From Flavobacteriaceae bacterium (GTDB taxonomy: Bacteria; Bacteroidota; Bacteroidia; Flavobacteriales; Flavobacteriaceae): a stretch of DNA of 35,882 nt. The translations under genes and the position numbers were made by a program. The stretch is taken from NCBI GenBank assembly GCA_024638225.1, contig JAHEKR010000006.1:1-35882 (forward strand), written 5' to 3'. The notes beneath the pieces are model-generated. The model ran no database searches. It saw only the letters and a program-made list of their open reading frames with translations, and was not told where the DNA came from. This document shows, piece by piece, positions 31,995 to 35,882 of the stretch; position 1 is the first letter of the stretch; every line of letters starts with the position of its first letter.

Positions 31995-33131
31995 ATGATT
32001 AACAAAAGACTGCTCATCAAAAACCTGCTGGCGCACAACGATGAGAACAGCTTTTACGATAAAAAACGGCAGCTGAACTTAGGCAATAAAGAAGGTAAGG
32101 CTAAGTTCCTGAAGCATATCTGTGCCTTGTCCAACTCAAACCCAAAAAACAATTCGTATATCGTTGTGGGTGTAGAAGACGAAGAAAACGAAATAAAAGG
32201 GGTTGATTTTTTTGATGATGCCAAACTCCAAAACCTCATCAATGCCTACCTAGAAAACCCACCAACTGTGCTTTACGAAAATGTGCATTTCCCTCACTTA
32301 CCACAAGGAAAGGTTGTTGGCTTAGTCAGCATTCGACCAACGAATAAAATCACGGCTTTGCGCAAAAATATATGGAAGTACTATGGAGGTGCTGTATTTT
32401 TTCGCGATGGCAGCATATCGATATCAAAAGTTTTTGATTTGGACGTCAAAGACACCAACTCGGCGGTGGTTGCCGAAATTGAAAAGCATGCGCACAACAA
32501 TATCGAACTTACCCTAGACGGGGTTATTGATTTTATGCACCGCTATGACAGCGGACTGCATCCGCAATACAAAGTTTTTAAAGAATCTTTTGTGCTGTGC
32601 TGGGCAGGATTGGAAAAGCGAGTATGCGGCAGAACCTATTATTCCCGTGTAGATGTAGCGCTGATTAACGAGCAGGTGCGTTTGTTTTATTCTACCCACG
32701 ACGAGGTAGAAATAGATGTAAGCGAAGACTCCTTTACTCTTATAGAATACGTCCGGTTGGGCATAAACAATTCGTACAAATACTACCCTTTAGAGCGAGT
32801 TTCGTTTGTCTTTGATGACCAAGGATCCTACCGTATCGATACTGCATTTTTATTTGTGCCACCCGTATTTGAAAAAAAATTGCTTCACCATTTGTACAAT
32901 GCAAACAATGCCATCCTAGATAAGCTGAGTAAAGGAAGTCCCTTGAACAAAAGGGGACAAGACGATTTAGTCAATTTGGCGCCTACGTATATGCTTTGTT
33001 CTTTAAATGGCTTTGAGGCTGCCAAAGAAAAGCTACAGCAATTGTCTATTTTACTAAAAAAACAAGATGAAGCCAGCTACCAGAACCTAAAAGATACCCA
33101 GCGAATACTTCGGAAGATTAAATATCAATAA
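31995..33131 (+). CDS. AlbA_2 (Schlafen-like) domain protein
   Basis: A 378-residue protein. The first ~140 residues fit the AlbA_2/Schlafen-like domain: an early acidic-aromatic stretch, FLKHICALSNSNPKNNSYIVVGVED, and KITALRKNIWKYYGGAVFFRDGS. Such domains bind nucleic acid and, in some proteins, cleave RNA. The remaining ~240 residues match nothing I recognise and end in a basic helix. There is no visible winged-helix module of the usual AlbA_2 regulators. It stands alone on the plus strand between the Bat operon and nadD, whose end it overlaps by 14 bases. A regulatory role is possible, but there is no direct evidence. Confidence 0.78.
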   Translation: MINKRLLIKNLLAHNDENSFYDKKRQLNLGNKEGKAKFLKHICALSNSNPKNNSYIVVGVEDEENEIKGVDFFDDAKLQNLINAYLENPPTVLYENVHFPHLPQGKVVGLVSIRPTNKITALRKNIWKYYGGAVFFRDGSISISKVFDLDVKDTNSAVVAEIEKHAHNNIELTLDGVIDFMHRYDSGLHPQYKVFKESFVLCWAGLEKRVCGRTYYSRVDVALINEQVRLFYSTHDEVEIDVSEDSFTLIEYVRLGINNSYKYYPLERVSFVFDDQGSYRIDTAFLFVPPVFEKKLLHHLYNANNAILDKLSKGSPLNKRGQDDLVNLAPTYMLCSLNGFEAAKEKLQQLSILLKKQDEASYQNLKDTQRILRKIKYQ

Positions 33132-33687
33132 CCCAATTGTTTTTGGCAAGATAAGCATGTACTCCTTCGGGTAGCCATGTGCGCAAAAGCTCTTGGTCTG
33201 TTGTTGTGCGTATTTCAGATGCTGAAATTTCTTGTAGCTCCACATCGATAAGCAGTCTTTCCTTGAAAAACGAAGGGATTGGACTTCCTGCTCTAGGATA
33301 AATCAATAACGGAAACTGCTGAATGTATTCCGCTTGAGTCCATGTGGGAAGGCTTACGGCAGTATCAGCTCCCAGCAGCAGACTGTATTCTTTATTAGGG
33401 TATAGCTCGCCTAAACGTTTTAATGTCGTCGCTGTATAATTGGGTTTGTGTAGTTCTAGCTCAATATCGTTGGGGTGCATATTGGGAAATTTTGACAAGG
33501 CTATTTCCAGCATCTTCCAGCGGTCAGCTTCTGGCCATAAATTGGCTAATTTCTTGAACGGATTGTGCGGAGTAAGTACAAATTCCACTTCGTCTGCAAG
33601 TCCCTTTTCCAACACTGCTGAAGCAATGTGCAAATGCCCCTTGTGAACGGGGTTAAAGCTGCCAAAAAAAAGGGCTACTCGCTTCAT
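33118..33687 (-). CDS. nadD: Nicotinate-nucleotide adenylyltransferase
   Basis: A 189-residue enzyme that adenylates nicotinate mononucleotide to deamido-NAD in NAD synthesis. The nucleotidyltransferase motif GSFNPVHKGHLH (9-20) and the C-terminal ISASEIR, equivalent to the family ISSTxIR, are both present. Family length is about 190-215. The start overlaps gmk by four bases, so it is the last gene in a yicC-gmk-nadD unit, an order common in Bacteroidota. Its 3' end overlaps the convergent AlbA_2 gene by 14 bases. Confidence 0.95.
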   Translation of the reverse strand: MKRVALFFGSFNPVHKGHLHIASAVLEKGLADEVEFVLTPHNPFKKLANLWPEADRWKMLEIALSKFPNMHPNDIELELHKPNYTATTLKRLGELYPNKEYSLLLGADTAVSLPTWTQAEYIQQFPLLIYPRAGSPIPSFFKERLLIDVELQEISASEIRTTTDQELLRTWLPEGVHAYLAKNNWVIDI

Positions 33688-34256
33688 GAATGTAGGAAGT
33701 TCATCACTATTTGTTGTACCTCGTTTTTGGCGGTTTCTAAGTCATTGTTTAAAACAATATGGTCAAATTCAGCTGCTTGTTTCAGTTCTTTTTCCGCCTT
33801 AGCCAATCGCATGGCTATTTTTTCTTTTGACTCCGTTCCCCTTTTGCGTAATCGTTCTTCCAGTACGGCCGTACTGGGCGGTTGTATAAAAATGGCAATG
33901 GTGTTTTGGGGATATCGCTTTTTGATATTCAATCCGCCAATTACATCTATATCAAACAAGACGTGCTTGCCCGATGCCCAGATTCGCTCAAGCTCCGACT
34001 GTAACGTTCCGTAAAACATACCGGGATAAACTTCTTCGTATTCTACAAAAGCACCTTCTGCGGCTTTTGCTTTAAATGCTTCCGCAGACAAAAAATAGTA
34101 GTCTTTACCATCCTCTTCTTTTCCTCTAGGGTTGCGTGAAGTCGCAGATATAGAAAAAGCTAAATTCGCGTTTGTCTGTTCGAGTAAATGTTTGGCTAAG
34201 GTCGTTTTACCGCTTCCTGATGGGGCCGAAAAAACAACACATTTTCCTTGGCTCAT
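33684..34256 (-). CDS. gmk: Guanylate kinase
   Basis: A 190-residue enzyme that phosphorylates GMP to GDP. The P-loop is APSGSGKTTL (11-20), and the GMP-binding segments SATSRNPRGKEEDGKDYYFL and FVEYEEVYPGMFYGT are canonical. A longer in-frame reading from 34319 would add 21 residues without homology; the ATG at 34256 shares its base A with the yicC stop (TAATG) and gives the normal length. It overlaps nadD by four bases. Confidence 0.96.
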   Translation of the reverse strand: MSQGKCVVFSAPSGSGKTTLAKHLLEQTNANLAFSISATSRNPRGKEEDGKDYYFLSAEAFKAKAAEGAFVEYEEVYPGMFYGTLQSELERIWASGKHVLFDIDVIGGLNIKKRYPQNTIAIFIQPPSTAVLEERLRKRGTESKEKIAMRLAKAEKELKQAAEFDHIVLNNDLETAKNEVQQIVMNFLHS

Positions 34257-35116
34257 TAGAGGGCATTTAAGACTTGTTCCTTGATGCGTTCCAAAGCATC
34301 TTTCATCATCACCACGCATTTTTGTAGCTGTGCGTCATTGGCTTTGGAGCCTAGCGTGTTTACTTCTCGGCCAATCTCTTGCGCAATAAAGCCAAGTTTT
34401 TTGCCCTTTGTCGGGGTGTTTTCTTTGAGCGTAGATCGGAAGTATGTCAGGTGGTGTCCCAAACGGACCAACTCCTCATTAATATCCCATTTTTCCAAGT
34501 AAAAAATAAGCTCTTGCTCGAGCCGTTCTTGATTAAATTCTGCTGTCAGTTGGTTGAGCTGTTCTTCCAGCTTCTCTCTTCGTTGAGCAATTCGTCCACT
34601 TGAAGCGCTGTCTATTTGTTGTTGCTGATGGGCAATTTGCGTCAGCTGGTCGCTGAGGTCTTGTTCCAGAGCAGCTCCCTCTTCGGTTCGATAGGCTACT
34701 AATTTATCTGCTGCTTTGGTAAGCGTTTCTAAAAATGCCACTTGTTCTTCGTCCGTAAGTTCTTCGCTAGTACTAAGCAAGTTATTGGGCAAACGCATGG
34801 CTATTGGAAGCAAATATTCATCGCCCAAAGGCCTAATGGAGTGAAGTTGTTCCAAATAGTGTTCGATTACAGTCTTGTTTAGTGGCGCTGCTTCTTGTGT
34901 GTCTACCCATTCTTCAAAAACATGTACTTCGATTTTGCCTCGATGGAGTAGTCTTGCTAGGGTTTTTCGGGCGCTTAACTCGAGTCCTCGGTAACGTTGG
35001 GGTACGCGAAAGTTGACATCCAAAGACTTGCTGTTAAGTGATTTGATTTCGACGCGTAGCTTTCTTCCCTGAGTAGTAAACTCGGCCTTCCCATAGCCTG
35101 TCATTGAAAATATCAT
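34256..35116 (-). CDS. YicC family endoribonuclease
   Basis: A 286-residue protein of the YicC/YloC family. The N-terminus MIFSMTGYGKAEF and the block KSLNSKSLDVNFRVP are diagnostic, as is the C-terminal KLGFIAQEIGREVNTLGSKAND. The Escherichia coli member is an RNase involved in small-RNA turnover; the same is likely but unproven here. The middle is a long helical, Gln/Glu-rich region. It leads the yicC-gmk-nadD unit and has a perfect -7 box 16 bases upstream. Confidence 0.94.
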   Translation of the reverse strand: MIFSMTGYGKAEFTTQGRKLRVEIKSLNSKSLDVNFRVPQRYRGLELSARKTLARLLHRGKIEVHVFEEWVDTQEAAPLNKTVIEHYLEQLHSIRPLGDEYLLPIAMRLPNNLLSTSEELTDEEQVAFLETLTKAADKLVAYRTEEGAALEQDLSDQLTQIAHQQQQIDSASSGRIAQRREKLEEQLNQLTAEFNQERLEQELIFYLEKWDINEELVRLGHHLTYFRSTLKENTPTKGKKLGFIAQEIGREVNTLGSKANDAQLQKCVVMMKDALERIKEQVLNAL

Positions 35117-35132
35117 GCCGCTGATTTAGGCG

Positions 35133-35140
35133 CAAAGGTA
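35133..35140 (-). promoter_or_regulatory. -7 promoter element of the yicC-gmk-nadD unit
   Basis: On the minus strand this reads TACCTTTG, a perfect TAnnTTTG match 16 bases before the yicC ATG. No clear -33 element at standard spacing. Confidence 0.45.
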
Positions 35141-35164
35141 CAAAACAAGTGGCGAGTCTTCTAG

Positions 35165-35488
35165 TTAAGGACCTCCGTGTCTAAAGGATGGATCTGGTGT
35201 GCCCCGAAAATACAAGGGCGACGAAGGAAAGTTGTCCGTCACAACATAGTAGTATTCACGTTCCGATTCTGGGGTTTTCCCCATTCGTCCATTAGCCTGA
35301 TCGAGTGCGGAAATCCCAGCTACATCTTCGTAATCTTGAAAGTACAAGCCATCATAACAACCCTCTGGAGCCGAAACCCCATCTCCAGGGCGACTGCCTT
35401 CTTTCAGACGATAGCCGCTTTCAAATTCTACCAAGACACCGTTGGTATCATAGCCGTATTTGTAATCAATGGGAGGACCAATGACCAC
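35165..35488 (-). pseudogene. C-terminal remnant of a YHYH-domain protein
   Basis: About 107 codons resemble the C-terminal part of secreted YHYH-domain proteins: YKYGYDTNGVLVEFESGYRL, RPGDGVSAPEGCYDGLYFQDY and YYYVVTDNFPSSP. The N-terminal part, including the segment that should precede the glycine/tyrosine-rich core, is missing. The only possible start is a GTG at 35488, and a stop lies four codons upstream, so no complete gene is present. The right edge coincides with the left edge of a plus-strand remnant (35486-35644), which suggests a single rearrangement breakpoint. YHYH proteins have no well-defined function. Confidence 0.65.
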
Positions 35489-35644
35489 TTTTATATCGGA
35501 CTAAGTTCCTTTCAGGGAATTCTTTTTTTTTCGAGCAAACAATGGGCTCTTGTGCTAAAAGCGGGAATCTATGAAGAATTCCTTACCTCAAAAGTTTATG
35601 GCGTTGATATAGGATTGCAAATAGGGCTTGGTATTCGGTTCTAA
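35486..35644 (+). pseudogene. C-terminal remnant of an outer-membrane beta-barrel protein
   Basis: About 52 codons, from HFYIGLSSFQ to the terminal IGLGIRF, alternate hydrophobic and polar residues and end in phenylalanine, as beta-barrel proteins inserted by the BAM machinery do. The frame continues leftward only through the antisense of the YHYH remnant, which is unlikely to be coding, so the 5' part is missing. No start codon or promoter is seen close by. The family cannot be named from so short a piece. Together with the YHYH remnant it looks like the fused 3' ends of two genes that once diverged. Confidence 0.5.
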
Positions 35645-35660
35645 AAAAATGAACTGTCAC

Positions 35661-35742
35661 GCCTTGCAGGCCTAGCTGCCCTACCTGCCTGGCTTTCATT
35701 TTTAGGTGCTCGGCAGGTGGGCGACAAGGCAGGCAGGGCGCC
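35661..35742. repeat. GC-rich imperfect palindrome, probably a dispersed repeat
   Basis: The outer arms GCCTTG (35661-35666) and CAAGGC (35725-35730) are complementary. The inner arms ACCTGCC (35683-35689) and GGCAGGT (35712-35718), extended by GCCC and GGGC with one bulged base, form an 11-pair stem around a loop of about 22 bases. A further GGCAGGCAGGGC follows at 35728-35739. The GC content is far above the surroundings. Similar TGCCTGCC-rich palindromes recur in flavobacterial genomes, from memory, so this may be one copy of a dispersed element. Confidence 0.5.
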
Positions 35743-35798
35743 CATAAAGTGCTGATTTTAATCCCCTGAAGCGAAGTGCTGCTTTTCTAATAATGCCC

Positions 35799-35806
35799 TA
35801 CATTTG
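35799..35806 (+). promoter_or_regulatory. -7 promoter element of the last gene
   Basis: TACATTTG is a perfect TAnnTTTG match 17 bases before the ATG at 35824; no convincing -33 element. Confidence 0.45.
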
Positions 35807-35823
35807 ATAAATAATTTACGTCT

Positions 35824-35882
35824 ATGCGGTATTTGCGTTTATGGCTGATTGCTCTTGGTTGTGTATGCACTGGCTTTGTTTG
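35824..35882 (+). CDS. Start of a secreted or lipid-anchored protein, cut by the window end
   Basis: The first 19 full codons read MRYLRLWLIALGCVCTGFV: two basic residues followed by a hydrophobic core, as in a signal peptide. The cysteines at positions 13 and 15 could be lipobox candidates, but the visible part is too short to tell. The gene has its own -7 box and opens a new plus-strand unit after the decayed region. Confidence 0.5.
   Translation, partial: MRYLRLWLIALGCVCTGFV

Larger units (their letters stand above)
35645..35823. other. Intergenic region before the last gene
   Basis: These 179 bases contain a GC-rich imperfect palindrome (35661-35742), then an AT-rich stretch with a perfect -7 box. 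I see no coding potential or RNA gene beyond these. Confidence 0.45.

Noticed and set aside
31995-33131. Anti-phage defence island around the AlbA_2-domain gene
   Set aside because: Both neighbours are housekeeping or Bat genes, with no nuclease, methyltransferase, toxin or integrase nearby.
34257-34319. Longer guanylate kinase starting inside yicC
   Set aside because: The extra 21 residues are antisense-free but lack homology, while the ATG at 34256 gives the standard length and a TAATG junction.
35177-35644. 155-codon plus-strand ORF spanning the YHYH remnant
   Set aside because: The first two thirds are antisense to a recognisable YHYH C-terminus; only the last ~52 codons look like real coding sequence (beta-barrel end).
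35661-35742. Integron attC site or CRISPR repeat
   Set aside because: There is only one copy with nested arms, no integrase, no regularly spaced repeats and no cassette genes.

Overview
The window is a gene-dense stretch of a bacterial chromosome, almost certainly from phylum Bacteroidota and most likely class Flavobacteriia. Three things point there. The gene families and their order are typical of that group: a MoxR/DUF58/BatA-E aerotolerance operon, an AraC-linked hem cluster with HemJ, DUF3109 and a PolB-like exonuclease. At least eleven short intergenic spaces carry perfect copies of the Bacteroidota -7 promoter element TAnnTTTG, while Shine-Dalgarno sequences are largely absent. Base composition is moderately AT-rich. 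I cannot name the genus. No rRNA, tRNA, CRISPR array, insertion sequence or prophage was seen. No gap between genes exceeds about 200 bases.

Layout. 1-2984 (minus): class Ia ribonucleotide reductase nrdB-nrdA, with nrdA cut by the window edge. 3187-6310: DUF3109 cysteine-rich protein, divergent MarC plus a 67-residue membrane protein, then a tight minus-strand run of TerB/J-domain protein, HupE/UreJ protein and dCMP deaminase. 6384-8096 (plus): methyltransferase, bacilliredoxin and PlsC acyltransferase. 8093-17898: the heme locus. On the minus strand lie an AraC regulator, hemH, hemJ and a sensor kinase; on the plus strand lie hemA-hemC-hemD-hemE-hemF-hemB. Together they encode every step from glutamyl-tRNA to protoheme by the protoporphyrin route except HemL. 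17948-20290 (plus): serine hydrolase, an exonuclease gene broken by a frameshift, and a four-helix membrane protein followed by the only terminator-like hairpin seen. 20454-23047: gpsA, pheS and a CvpA-family gene. 23034-31852 (minus): the eight-gene moxR-DUF58-orf-batA-batB-batC-batD-batE operon. 31995-35116: an AlbA_2-domain gene, then yicC-gmk-nadD. 35165-35882: a decayed patch with two opposed C-terminal gene remnants (YHYH domain and a beta-barrel), a GC-rich palindrome, and the start of a secreted protein.

Three architectural patterns stand out. All five convergent gene pairs overlap at their 3' ends. Five same-strand junctions use an identical 8-base start/stop overlap (RTGNNTAR). At four genes a perfect -7 box ends exactly four bases before the start codon, which suggests leaderless mRNAs. 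The two clearest lesions are the exonuclease frameshift, best explained by an 8-base deletion between TTTGG repeats, and the truncated opposed gene pair near 35486. I did not find an obviously new multi-gene system; the hem and Bat loci are known arrangements with some local details worth checking.
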